The notes below the pieces were generated by a model. That model was not told the DNA's origin and made no database searches. It saw only the letters and a program-made list of their open reading frames with translations. DNA of 64,000 nt from CADCTQ01 sp963844325 (GTDB taxonomy: Bacteria > Bacteroidota > Bacteroidia > Cytophagales > 172606-1), in assembly GCA_963844325.1 (NCBI GenBank), contig CAWJNV010000002.1, positions 434,001-498,000 on the forward strand, written 5' to 3'. Position numbers and translations under genes: made by a program. Shown here one piece after another: positions 1 to 8,089 of this stretch; the stretch's first letter is position 1; every line of letters begins with the position of its first letter.

Positions 1-310
1 TGCCCGTGAAGGGAGCCACCACCAGCCAGAGCCACAGCGTAGGCACAAAGCCAAAAGCGGCGCCGTTCGCAACCGTAGGCCGCTTCACGAATGCCGCGTA
101 GAGGGCGCCCCAGATGCCGCCGCTGACCGCAAACAGGATGGCGCCCAGGAAGTGTTCCAGGTTGGGATTCGCCCCGAACACGGCCCGGTAGTTGGCTACA
201 AATCCCGGGGAACCCGAAAGCCGGGCCGCTTGCATGAGGTAAAAAATAACGACCAGCAGGAAGGCGCCCGTGGCGCCGGCGGTAAAGCCAAGGATGATGC
301 GTCGGTTCAT
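1..310 (-). CDS. Hypothetical integral membrane protein, truncated by the window edge
   Basis: Reading the minus strand from an ATG at 308-310 gives 103 codons that stay open to the window edge, so only the N-terminal part is present. It starts MNRRIILGFTAGATGAF and has a hydrophobic segment at about residues 5-27 and glycine/alanine-rich hydrophobic stretches further on (LEHFLGAILFAVSGGIWGAL, then LWLWLVVAP). This pattern of short helices with small residues fits a small multi-pass inner-membrane protein. The family was not identified. The plus-strand ORF covering the same bases has no recognisable protein character and is treated as a shadow. Confidence 0.55.
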   Translation of the reverse strand, partial: MNRRIILGFTAGATGAFLLVVIFYLMQAARLSGSPGFVANYRAVFGANPNLEHFLGAILFAVSGGIWGALYAAFVKRPTVANGAAFGFVPTLWLWLVVAPFTG

Positions 311-433
311 GGGATGGGGGAGAAGTTCCGGAAAGATTTTCTATTGGTAAGTTGTTGAAACAGATACGCAAACAAGTATAATGTGCACAGAGGGACAGTT
401 AAAGCATCAGCCCTCCAATAACCGTTTCCCCGC

Positions 434-2080
434 TCACTTCAACTTTTCCCGCAATTCCGCAATGATCTTGCGCACTTCGGCAATGCGGGCGGCCAGCCCT
501 TCGCGGTACTTCCACGCCTGGTGGTCGGGTTCGTTGTGCCGGTGCGACATTTCGTGTTCCAGTTCGCGCAGGTACATTTCGCTCAGGCCAAGGTAGTTGG
601 GCACCGTGTTGGGGTTGTGGAAGCCCCCGCCGTCCACCGAGACGTACACCGGCGTGGTGTGGGCTGCCTGACCGGCCGCACCGTAACTGCGGGCCGCAAT
701 CCACCCGCCCCGCCCGGCCGGCACTCGCAGCGACAGGGAGAGGTGTTCCGGCGTTTGTCCCTTGCGGCCCGGCGTCACCGAGGCAATCACCCGGCCGTGG
801 CTCACCAGTTCGAGGCGGCCCAGGGGCACCCGGGCCGCGTGGCCGTAGGCGTGGGCCGTAACGCGGAGCACGTCGCCCTTCCGCACGGGCAGCGAGTCGC
901 CGGGCAGCCGGTCGTTTACGCGCAGGTCGAGGACCGGGCCGCTCGTAACGAACGTACGCCCGGCGGCCAGGGCGGCTTTCCAGCCCTGGTAGGAGAGCGA
1001 ATCCCCCGCGTAGGTGTAGAAGCGGACGTTGCCGATGCGGGCCGTGCGTTCGGGCGGACCCTTGTCGTGGTCGTGGCCGCACCAGGGGAAGTCGGAGCCG
1101 GCCACGGCGGTGATGCGGTAGCCCAGGTCGAGCAGGTGGTAGTAGTGTTCGGTTTGCAGCGGGTCGGCCGCGGCGCAGAACTGGAGCAGTTCGAGCACGT
1201 CTACCTTGCCCCGGAGGCCGTCGAGGGTAAGGCCGCGGTACCCGTGGAAGGTTTTGCCCTGGTGTGCGTAGCCCGTCAGGCCGCCCAGTTCGTGCAGTTT
1301 GTCGAACACCTTGTCGTAGTAGTAATACCCTTCGCGGTAGCGCACCCGGTCGTCGGCCCCGATGCCCAGGGCGTGGCCCAGTTCGGGCGTCCGCGGGTCT
1401 TCCTGGCCGGAGGTAAGCAGGTAATTGCCTTCGCGGTACACGCCCTTCGGGCCCCAGGCGTACTGCGGGTAGTACGTTTCCCAGAAGTCGCCCATGCGCA
1501 GCAGCACCCCCACGTGTACGTCTTCGGCCTGTAGCCACCGCAGCAGCAACGGGTCTTCGCGGGGCGAACGGCGCACGTGGATGTGGTCGTCGGCCGAGTA
1601 CCAGCCCCGGCCCGGCAGGTCAATCCAGCGGGCCAGGCGGCAGGTCACGGCCTGGGCGGTACCGGCTTCTACCCGCACGGTACGCTGCTGGTCGAGGTAT
1701 TCGAGCCCCTTGGAGAGCGACAGGGTGTATTCGCCCGGGGGCAGGCTGAGCCGGAAACGGCCGTCGGCGTAAAACGCACTGTCGGGCTGGTAGCCGTAGC
1801 CGTCGGCGTGGTCCCAGAGGCCGTACATCACGGCAACCGCTTCGGCGGGCAGGGCATTCACGACCCGGCCCCGCTGGGTAAGCCGCACCCGGGCCGGCGT
1901 AGGCTGGCCGGTAAGGCTGTCGGTAATCAGTACTTCAAGTTGTCCCGCCGGCACCGGCTGGGCGGCCCCTGGGGCCGGGGCGAGGAGTGTAATCAGTTGG
2001 CAGAAAATGGCAAAGGCCGTAACCAGCCACCGCGGCAAGGAGGTGGAGCCACTTGGGCGGACGGGAATGGATGGAAGCAT
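434..2080 (-). CDS. CehA/McbA-family metallohydrolase (PHP-like domain), secreted
   Basis: 548 residues with an N-terminal signal-type hydrophobic stretch (about 17-40, ending PGAAQ). Residues 45-150 look like a beta-sandwich module (LITDSLTGQPTPARVRL). A PHP-type metal-binding domain follows: the D164-D165-H-I-H168 motif begins it, and AGSDFPWCGHDH (D330, H336, H338) supplies late ligands. CehA/McbA relatives hydrolyse esters or amides with a divalent metal. The natural substrate here is unknown. The export signal places it in the periplasm or outside. It is the last gene of a minus-strand series downstream of the DUF4097 trio but separated from it by about 220 bp, so co-transcription is uncertain. 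The ATG at 2078-2080 is the first in frame and directly precedes the signal sequence. Confidence 0.75.
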   Translation of the reverse strand: MLPSIPVRPSGSTSLPRWLVTAFAIFCQLITLLAPAPGAAQPVPAGQLEVLITDSLTGQPTPARVRLTQRGRVVNALPAEAVAVMYGLWDHADGYGYQPDSAFYADGRFRLSLPPGEYTLSLSKGLEYLDQQRTVRVEAGTAQAVTCRLARWIDLPGRGWYSADDHIHVRRSPREDPLLLRWLQAEDVHVGVLLRMGDFWETYYPQYAWGPKGVYREGNYLLTSGQEDPRTPELGHALGIGADDRVRYREGYYYYDKVFDKLHELGGLTGYAHQGKTFHGYRGLTLDGLRGKVDVLELLQFCAAADPLQTEHYYHLLDLGYRITAVAGSDFPWCGHDHDKGPPERTARIGNVRFYTYAGDSLSYQGWKAALAAGRTFVTSGPVLDLRVNDRLPGDSLPVRKGDVLRVTAHAYGHAARVPLGRLELVSHGRVIASVTPGRKGQTPEHLSLSLRVPAGRGGWIAARSYGAAGQAAHTTPVYVSVDGGGFHNPNTVPNYLGLSEMYLRELEHEMSHRHNEPDHQAWKYREGLAARIAEVRKIIAELREKLK

Positions 2081-2222
2081 AGGGGTGTAGCAACGGCCGG
2101 GGCGCCATAATAGCCATTTGCCACAGTTATTTCAAGGAAATCCCCCAAGAACCGTAAGATTAGCCCATCCGGAAGCAATGCGAAGCAGCGCTAATCACAT
2201 ACCGGGTTTAAACCCGATCCCT

Positions 2223-2266
2223 CCTTGCGGTCTTTGCGTCTCCTTTGCGCCCCTTGCGGTTGCGTT
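2223..2266. repeat. 44-bp interspersed intergenic repeat, copy 1
   Basis: The segment is made of short TTGCG-type modules (ccttgcgg, tctttgcgtc, tcctttgcgc, cttgcggttgcgtt). It matches 30884-30927 at 42 of 44 positions by eye. It lies in the 220-bp gap between the metallohydrolase start and the end of the first DUF4097 gene, outside any credible ORF. Similar TTTGCG-rich intergenic elements are widespread in bacterial genomes. Function unknown. Confidence 0.7.
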
Positions 2267-2301
2267 TTCCGGGTGTGTGCTCCCCGCTGCCCTCCCTGCC
2301 G

Positions 2302-3231
2302 CTAGTTGACTTCCACGTTGCCGCCGGAAGTGCGGATGGTGACGGAGATGCCGCCGCCGTTGAGTTTGCCCTGCACGCGGTCTTCTTCCACCACGCCTTT
2401 AAAGTTGTTCATGGCAATCTTGACCCGGTTCCCTTTCAGGTCGAGGTCCATGCCCTTGTTGAGGGGCATCTTTACGTCTACGTCGCCGGCGCTGGTGACG
2501 AGCGAAATCCGTTCGCCCAGTTCAGTGATGCGGGCGTCGATGTTGCCGCCGCTCGTCTGCGCTTCCAGGTTGCCCGACACCGAGGCGAGGCTGAGGTTGC
2601 CGCCCGAGGTTTTGAGTTTGATTCCGCCTTTGGCGTTTTCGGCCGCGATGTTGCCGCCGCTGGTCACCGCGTCGAGGTTGCCGTTGAACCCGTCAATATC
2701 GATGTTGCCGCCCGAGGTACGCACGTTGGCGTTGCCCTTCAGGTTCTCCACGCTGATGTTGCCGCCGCTGGTGGCGGCCTTCTGTTCGCCGTTGAGGTTT
2801 TCCAGGGATACGTTGCCGCCGCTGGTTTTGAGGTCGGTGGTGACGCCCGCGGGGACGTAGGCCCGGAAGGAGATGCTCAGCGAATTGTTATTCGACCATT
2901 GGATGCCCTCCTTGCGTTTGGCCGTAGCCGTCAGCGTGGTAGCGTCCTTGCTGATGTTGACTTCGTAGTACTTGTCGAGGCGCTCCTTGATTTCGGCATC
3001 CGACAGTTCATCGTTCGAGTTGTTGCCCCGCACGTACATTTCGATGCGGGCCTCGCCGCCACTCTGGCCGTTCACGGCGACGTTGCCCCCGGAAGTGAGC
3101 ATCACGAGCGTCTTGAAGCCTTCGGCCGGAAAAGATTTGGTTTGGTAAGGCTTGTCGCCTGCGCTCTGCGCCCGCAGCCCCAAAGAAGCAGCCAGCAAAC
3201 CGGCCGCGAGAAAATACTTGAGTGACTTCAT
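2302..3231 (-). CDS. DUF4097-family beta-solenoid protein, paralogue 1 (Asn ladder)
   Basis: 309 residues with a signal peptide (MKSLKYFLAAGLLAASLGLRAQ) and then a repetitive beta-strand domain of the DUF4097 type. The hallmark is nine copies of a TSGG-type turn at intervals of roughly 20 residues. Eight read TSGGN followed by V, I or L, and rung 8 reads TSAGD. The Asn codons checked in the central rungs are AAC. An N-terminal block (KSFPAEGFKTLVMLTSGGNV, then EARIEMYVRGNN) and the C-terminal KLNGGGISVTI segment are shared with the next two genes. The product is predicted to be exported, in the periplasm or at the surface. Role unknown; DUF4097 proteins are usually described only as putative adhesins. 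It follows paralogue 2 by about 120 bp in the same orientation. Confidence 0.85.
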   Translation of the reverse strand: MKSLKYFLAAGLLAASLGLRAQSAGDKPYQTKSFPAEGFKTLVMLTSGGNVAVNGQSGGEARIEMYVRGNNSNDELSDAEIKERLDKYYEVNISKDATTLTATAKRKEGIQWSNNNSLSISFRAYVPAGVTTDLKTSGGNVSLENLNGEQKAATSGGNISVENLKGNANVRTSGGNIDIDGFNGNLDAVTSGGNIAAENAKGGIKLKTSGGNLSLASVSGNLEAQTSGGNIDARITELGERISLVTSAGDVDVKMPLNKGMDLDLKGNRVKIAMNNFKGVVEEDRVQGKLNGGGISVTIRTSGGNVEVN

Positions 3232-3349
3232 AGATAGATTAATGACTAAATGACTGACTGATTAAATGACCAACCGGCGCCGGTGACGTATCCTCACCGA
3301 ACGTCGTGCCGCTCCTCCGGTCTCCCTTCCTCCGGTATCCGGTTTCCTT

Positions 3350-4270
3350 TTAATTAATTCTTACCCGGCCGCCGGAAGTGTGGATGCTGACGGGGATGCC
3401 GCCGCCGTTGAGTTTGCCCTGCACGCGGTCATCTTCCACCGTGCCGTTGAAGTTGTTCATGGCTACCTGCACCTTGTTGCCCTTCAGGTCGAGGTCCATG
3501 CCCTTGTCCATCGGCATTTTCACTTCAATGCTGCCGCCGCTGGTGGAAAGGGATAGCCGGTCGCCGAGGCCGGTAATGTTGGCGTGGATGCCGCCGCCGC
3601 TGGTGTGGGCTTCGAGGCTGCCCGACACCGACGACAGCCGGATGCTGCCGCCTGACGTTTTGAGTTTGGAGTTGCCCAGGTTGCCGGTGGCCCGGATGCT
3701 GCCGCCGCTGGTGACGGCGTCGAGGGTGCCGGTGATGTTTTCGATCTCGATGCTGCCGCCGGAAGTGCGCACGACGGCGTTGCCCTTCAGGTTTTTCAGG
3801 TCAATGCTGCCGCCGCTGGTGACGGCCTTCTGGTCGCCGCTCAGGTTGGAGAGGTCGATGCTGCCGCCGCTGGTGCGCAGGTCGGAGCTGACGGCCGTGG
3901 GCACGTACACCCGGAAGGAAATGCTCAGGTGGTTCCGCCAGTTCCAGTTGTTGTCGCCCACCCGCCTGGCAATGGCCGTAAGGGTGGTGGCGTCTTTGTC
4001 GATGTTGACCTGGTAGTATTTCTCCAGCCGCTCCTTGAGTTCGGTGTCCGAGAGGTTGTCGCCGTTGTTGCCCCGCACGTACATTTCAATGCGGGCTTCG
4101 CCGGCGTCCTGCCCGACCACCGTCAGGCCACCGCCGGACGTTTCCACCTTCAGGTGCCTGAACCCGGCGGCGGGAAAGGATTTGGTCAGGTACGGCTTGT
4201 CGTTTTGGGCAACAACGGCGACGGAGAAGGCCAGCAGACCGGCTGTCAACAAGGTTTTGAATGCTTTCAT
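3350..4270 (-). CDS. DUF4097-family beta-solenoid protein, paralogue 2 (Ser ladder)
   Basis: 306 residues: signal peptide (MKAFKTLLTAGLLAFSVAVVAQ) followed by the same nine-rung DUF4097 domain as its neighbours. Here the central rungs 2-6 all read TSGGSI. Rungs 1 and 7 read TSGGG, rung 8 TSGGS and rung 9 TSGGR. It is closest to paralogue 3, sharing rung residues 1, 7, 8 and 9 and the KMPMDKGMDLDLKGNKV block. It is predicted to be exported and to fold as a beta-solenoid with a stacked serine ladder. A candidate ECF-type promoter (4303-4334) lies about 35 bp upstream of the ATG and resembles one in front of paralogue 3. The product has no known biochemical role. Confidence 0.85.
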   Translation of the reverse strand: MKAFKTLLTAGLLAFSVAVVAQNDKPYLTKSFPAAGFRHLKVETSGGGLTVVGQDAGEARIEMYVRGNNGDNLSDTELKERLEKYYQVNIDKDATTLTAIARRVGDNNWNWRNHLSISFRVYVPTAVSSDLRTSGGSIDLSNLSGDQKAVTSGGSIDLKNLKGNAVVRTSGGSIEIENITGTLDAVTSGGSIRATGNLGNSKLKTSGGSIRLSSVSGSLEAHTSGGGIHANITGLGDRLSLSTSGGSIEVKMPMDKGMDLDLKGNKVQVAMNNFNGTVEDDRVQGKLNGGGIPVSIHTSGGRVRIN

Positions 4271-4302
4271 GGGTCGGTTTAACGGTTAAATGGACAGCTA
4301 CC

Positions 4303-4334
4303 AGATGCAGCCGCCGGGAAACAGGTTGCACGGG
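4303..4334 (-). promoter_or_regulatory. Candidate ECF-sigma promoter for DUF4097 paralogue 2
   Basis: On the minus strand, CCCGTGCAACCT is followed about 15 bases later by GCATCT. The same pair of motifs with nearly the same spacing occurs in front of paralogue 3 (5381-5411). An AAC-centred -35 and a short -10 at this spacing is typical of ECF sigma promoters. The assignment rests on two copies only. Confidence 0.35.
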
Positions 4335-4344
4335 AACGAAAAAA

Positions 4345-4432
4345 AGCAGGGGGCGAAGGGCGGGGAGCAGAGGGTTTACACGTAGCGTAAAAAGCAGGGG
4401 AATGCCGTACCCTCTGCCCTTTGCCCCCCGCT
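4345..4432. repeat. Imperfect inverted repeat between DUF4097 paralogues 2 and 3
   Basis: A purine-rich arm at 4345-4374 (containing gggcgaagggcgggg and ending in agcagagggt) is matched by an imperfect complementary arm at about 4409-4432 (accctctgccctttgccccc). The pair flanks about 35 bases that contain gtttacacgtagcgtaaa. It could form a hairpin at the 3' end of the paralogue 3 transcript. There is no clear T-run, so it is not called a terminator. Confidence 0.4.
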
Positions 4433-5342
4433 AGTTAATCTTTACCCGTCCGCCGGAGGTGCTCATTCTGACGGGGATGCCGCCGCCGTTGAGTTTGCCC
4501 CGCACGTGGTCGTCTTCCACCGTGCCGTCGAAGTTGTTCATGGCTACCTGTACTTTATCGCCTTGCAGGTCGAGGTCCATGCCCTGGTTCATCGGCATCT
4601 TCACGTCGATGCTGCCGCCGCTGGTGGAGAGGCTGAGCCGGTTGCCGAGTTTGCGGATGTCGGCCGTAATGCCGCCGCCGCTGGTTTCGGCCTCCACGTT
4701 GCCCGACACCGCGTTGAGCTTGATGCCCCCGCCGGAAGTGACCAGCCGCGAATCGCCCAGGTTGCCCGTGGCGTCGATGCCCCCGCCGCTGGTGACGGCG
4801 TCGAGCTTGCCGTCGAAGTTTTCCACTTTGATGCCGCCGCCGGACGTTTCCACCTCCGCGTTGCCCTTGATGTTGCGCAGGTCAATGCCGCCGCCGCTGG
4901 TTTCGGCCTTCTGCGTGCCGTTGAGGTCGGCCAGCTTGATGCCGCCCCCGCTGGTTTGCAGGTCCGTAGACACGTTGCTGGGCGGGAATACTTTAAAGGA
5001 AATGCTCAGGGCGTCTTCCCAGTCCCCGCTGCGCCGGCGTTTGGCGCGGGCCACCAGGGCGTCGCCGTTTTTTTCGAGGGTAATGTCGTAGTCTTTTTCG
5101 AGCCGCGCCTTGATGTCGGCATCGGCCATTTCCCGGCCCCGGTTGCTGCGCACGTACATTTCGACGCGGGCTTCCCCGCCATTCTGCCCGTTTACGGCAA
5201 TGCCGCCGCCGGACGTTTCGACCCGCACGTTTTTGATCCCACCCGCCGGGAACGACTTGGTCAGGTAGGGCTTGCCGTCGTCGTGCTGCGCACAGGCACC
5301 GCCCGCCACGGCCAGCAGGGCCAGCGTAAACAAACTTTTCAT
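4431..5342 (-). CDS. DUF4097-family beta-solenoid protein, paralogue 3 (Gly ladder)
   Basis: 303 residues from the chosen start. The signal peptide MKSLFTLALLAVAGGACAQ aligns with those of the two other paralogues, so the ATG at 5340-5342 is preferred over ATGs at 5351 and 5408 that would add an unrelated leader. Of the nine rungs, 1-7 read TSGGGI, rung 8 TSGGSI and rung 9 TSGGRV. The domain layout is otherwise the same as in paralogues 1 and 2. The Cys in GGACAQ makes a lipoprotein conceivable, but a signal peptidase I site after CAQ is as likely. It lies about 140 bp downstream of the ABC permease gene on the same strand. Function unknown. Confidence 0.83.
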   Translation of the reverse strand: MKSLFTLALLAVAGGACAQHDDGKPYLTKSFPAGGIKNVRVETSGGGIAVNGQNGGEARVEMYVRSNRGREMADADIKARLEKDYDITLEKNGDALVARAKRRRSGDWEDALSISFKVFPPSNVSTDLQTSGGGIKLADLNGTQKAETSGGGIDLRNIKGNAEVETSGGGIKVENFDGKLDAVTSGGGIDATGNLGDSRLVTSGGGIKLNAVSGNVEAETSGGGITADIRKLGNRLSLSTSGGSIDVKMPMNQGMDLDLQGDKVQVAMNNFDGTVEDDHVRGKLNGGGIPVRMSTSGGRVKIN

Positions 5343-5380
5343 TGCTGTCATAAAAAAGGAGTGTAAGTGATTTTGGCTAA

Positions 5381-5411
5381 AGATGAAAGTTCCGGCGAAA
5401 GGTTGCACGGG
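5381..5411 (-). promoter_or_regulatory. Candidate ECF-sigma promoter for DUF4097 paralogue 3
   Basis: The minus strand reads CCCGTGCAACCT, then a 14-base spacer, then CATCT. It lies about 35-40 bp before the chosen ATG and mirrors the element at 4303-4334. No equivalent was seen in front of paralogue 1. Confidence 0.35.
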
Positions 5412-5416
5412 GAATT

Positions 5417-5455
5417 AATTACGAATTACATCCGTCATGCCGGCTTGTCCCGGTG
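5417..5455. repeat. Short intergenic element with AATTACG units, copy 1
   Basis: Two AATTAC(G/A) heptamers are followed by tccgtcatgccggc and a cccggtgcgg block. The larger element at 19442-19520 has six heptamers followed by a similar catgacgg and cccggtgcg sequence, which suggests a dispersed intergenic element. Function unknown. Confidence 0.4.
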
Positions 5456-5480
5456 CGGCCACCCGTCATTCGTCATTAAT

Positions 5481-7898
5481 CTATTCGTTGTTTCTCAATG
5501 AGTTGACCGGGTTGGACAACGCGGCGCGGATGGCCTGGTAGCTGACGGTAGCCAGGGCGATGCCCAGGGCCAGCAGGCCGGCGATCAGGAATACGTCGGC
5601 GCCGATGCCCGTGCGGTAGGCAAAGTCCTGCAACCACTGGTCCATGAAATACCAGGCCAGCGGAATGGCTACCAGGAAGGCGATCCCCACCAGGCGCACG
5701 AATTCCTTCGAAAGCAGGCCCACGATGCCCCCTACCGAGGCCCCCAGCACCTTGCGCACGCTGATTTCCTTGCTGCGCTGGGTGATGGTGAAGGAGGCCA
5801 GCCCGAACAGGCCCAGGCAGGCAATGAAGATGGAGATGGCCGCAAAGGTCGTAAACAGCGTGCCCCGCGTGCTTTCGGCCTGGTACAACTGGTCGAACTG
5901 CTGGTCGAGGAACTCGTATTCGAAGGGGCGGTTGGGCAGGAATTTCTTCCAGGTTTTCTCCACGTGCGCCAGGGCCGCCGGTACGTCGCTCCCGGCAATG
6001 CTCACCGACAGGTTGCCGTACCGGTTTTCGTTCATCAGCAGCACCATCGGCACGATTTCCTCGTGCAGCGATTCAAAGTGGAAATCCTTCAGCACCCCGA
6101 TGATGCGGCCCTTGCGTTCCCCGTAGGCAAAGGGCTGGTCGAGGGCCATTTCGGCGTTTTTCCAGCCGATGCGCTTCACGGCGGTTTCGTTGAGGATGAA
6201 GGCCGTGGTATCGTCGGTGGCGAACTGCCGCGAGAAGTTGCGGCCCGCCAGCAGTTGCATCTCGTAGGTGGGAATGAAGTCGTGGTCCACGTTGAGGAAC
6301 TTGACCGGCACGTCGGTAAAGGCCAGCGAATCGCCCTTCATCACCCGGGCCCCGTTGGTATCGAGCAGCCGCCCCGACGGGATGCGCGACGAGCGGCCCG
6401 CGTTCTTGACGGCCGTACCGGCCCGGAGTTCGTCCTTGAAAGCCTGGTAGTTCACGGTAGAGTCGCCGCTGTAGGCGGGCAGCACCAGCACCTGGTCTTT
6501 GCGGTAGCCCAGGCTCTTGCCCTCGATGTAGTGCAACTGCCGGTACACCACCGTGGTGCAGATAATGAGGAAGATCGAAATGGCGAACTGCACCACCACC
6601 AGCGACTGCCGCAGGGCCCCGTTGCGCGAGGCGCCGCTGAATTTGCCCTTGAGCACCTTTACGGGCTGGAACGAGGCCAGGAAGAAGGCCGGGTAGCTGC
6701 CCGCGGCCAGGCCCGTCACCAGGGCCAGCGCCACCACGATCACCACCACCGGCCCGTCGAGCAGGCTGCGGAAGGTGAGGCTTTTGCCCGCAAAGTTGTT
6801 GAGGTACGGCAGCATGCCCACCGCCAGCACCAGGGCCAGCAGCAGCGCCACGGTCGTCAGCACCGCCGATTCGCTCAGGAACTGGCCCACGAGCTGACTC
6901 CGCCGGGCGCCGATCACCTTGCGCAGCCCGACCTCCCGGGCCCGTCCCGCCGACCGGGCGGTAGCCAGGTTCATGTAGTTGATGCAGGCGATGAGCAGCA
7001 CCAGCACCCCGATGGCCGAGAAAATGTAGATGTAGTTGATGTCGCCGTTGGCCTCAATCTCCGAATCGAGGTGCGACCGCAGGTGAATGTCGGTGAGTTT
7101 TTGCAGGTACAGGCGCGTCCACCGGGAGGGCTTGTCGCCGTCGTTGGTCACGTTCTTGTCGATGAAGGCCGGGAAGCGGGCCGCCAGCCGGGAGGCGTCG
7201 TAGCCCGGCGGCAGCAGCAGGTAGGTGGCGAAGGAATTGTTGCCGAAGTTGGTGCGCAGCCCCTCCTTGCCGTAGACCCGGTCGTCTTCCAGCGTTTTGA
7301 ACGAAACCAGCATCTGGGGGTGAAAGTGCGACTGCGGCGGCAGCGGTTGGAACACCCCGCTGACGGTGAGGGCAAACTGGTTGTTGAAGCGCAGGGTCTT
7401 GCCCACCGGGTTTTCGCCCCTGAAGTATTTTTCGGCCATGGGCTGCGAAAGCATCACCGCGAACGGGTCGGCCAGGGCCCGGTCGGGGTTGCCCCGCGTG
7501 ACGGGGATGGTAAACACCTTGAACACGTTTTCCTCCGCGAAGAACACGTTTTCCTCGTTGAACGTGTTTTCGCCGTAGTTCACCGTGGGGCTCGTTTCGA
7601 GCAGCCGCACCACCTGTTCGATCTCCCCGAAGTCACTGCGGAGCAGCGGCCCGAACGGCGGGGCCACGTGGCCCAGGTGCAGGCTTACCGTGCCGTCCTT
7701 GCCCACCCAGTCGCGGGTGACGCGGTAGATGCGGTCGGCGTGGGCGTGGTGCCGGTCGTAGCTCAGTTCGTCCTTCACGTACAGGGCAATAAGGAGGAAG
7801 CAGGCCAGGCCCACCGTGAGCCCCAGCACGTTGATGAAGGTGTACCCTTTGTGCCGCGTCAGGTTCCGCAGGGCAACGGTCAGATAGTTTCTAAGCAT
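5481..7898 (-). CDS. ABC transporter permease of the MacB/FtsX type
   Basis: 805 residues from the ATG at 7896-7898 (MLRNYLTVALRNLTRHKG). This start is preferred because an upstream ATG at 8024 would add 42 residues unlike the family. An N-terminal helix (about 20-42) is followed by a large periplasmic MacB-like domain. The first FtsX core has three helices (around INYIYIFSAIGVLVLLIACI and GLRKVIGARRSQLVGQFLSE). A second periplasmic domain and a second FtsX core (SKEISVRKVLGASVGGIVGL) end the protein. This duplicated architecture is the usual Bacteroidota form of exporter or lipoprotein-handling permeases that transmit mechanical force rather than pass solute. No ATPase gene is adjacent. DUF4097 paralogue 3 lies downstream on the same strand. 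Confidence 0.9.
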   Translation of the reverse strand: MLRNYLTVALRNLTRHKGYTFINVLGLTVGLACFLLIALYVKDELSYDRHHAHADRIYRVTRDWVGKDGTVSLHLGHVAPPFGPLLRSDFGEIEQVVRLLETSPTVNYGENTFNEENVFFAEENVFKVFTIPVTRGNPDRALADPFAVMLSQPMAEKYFRGENPVGKTLRFNNQFALTVSGVFQPLPPQSHFHPQMLVSFKTLEDDRVYGKEGLRTNFGNNSFATYLLLPPGYDASRLAARFPAFIDKNVTNDGDKPSRWTRLYLQKLTDIHLRSHLDSEIEANGDINYIYIFSAIGVLVLLIACINYMNLATARSAGRAREVGLRKVIGARRSQLVGQFLSESAVLTTVALLLALVLAVGMLPYLNNFAGKSLTFRSLLDGPVVVIVVALALVTGLAAGSYPAFFLASFQPVKVLKGKFSGASRNGALRQSLVVVQFAISIFLIICTTVVYRQLHYIEGKSLGYRKDQVLVLPAYSGDSTVNYQAFKDELRAGTAVKNAGRSSRIPSGRLLDTNGARVMKGDSLAFTDVPVKFLNVDHDFIPTYEMQLLAGRNFSRQFATDDTTAFILNETAVKRIGWKNAEMALDQPFAYGERKGRIIGVLKDFHFESLHEEIVPMVLLMNENRYGNLSVSIAGSDVPAALAHVEKTWKKFLPNRPFEYEFLDQQFDQLYQAESTRGTLFTTFAAISIFIACLGLFGLASFTITQRSKEISVRKVLGASVGGIVGLLSKEFVRLVGIAFLVAIPLAWYFMDQWLQDFAYRTGIGADVFLIAGLLALGIALATVSYQAIRAALSNPVNSLRNNE

Positions 7899-8089
7899 AC
7901 CTGTGCCGGGCCAACAAACATGCCATCCGCGGGATTGGCGTTTTTGCGCAGAATAACGCATTGTGTTTGGGGGCAGCCTGTTCGTTTCCGGACAGCCGTG
8001 GGCGGATGCGAACAGGAGAAACACCTATAATTAATAACCGGAAATGCGTAATTTTACACTTCGGTCTTACATTCCCGTATTTTTCTCCA

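Noticed and set aside
2541..4935. Regular short repeats inside the DUF4097 genes that might suggest a CRISPR or satellite array
   Set aside because: The repeats are in frame, about 60 bp apart, of variable sequence between TSGG codons, and belong to coding beta-solenoid rungs.
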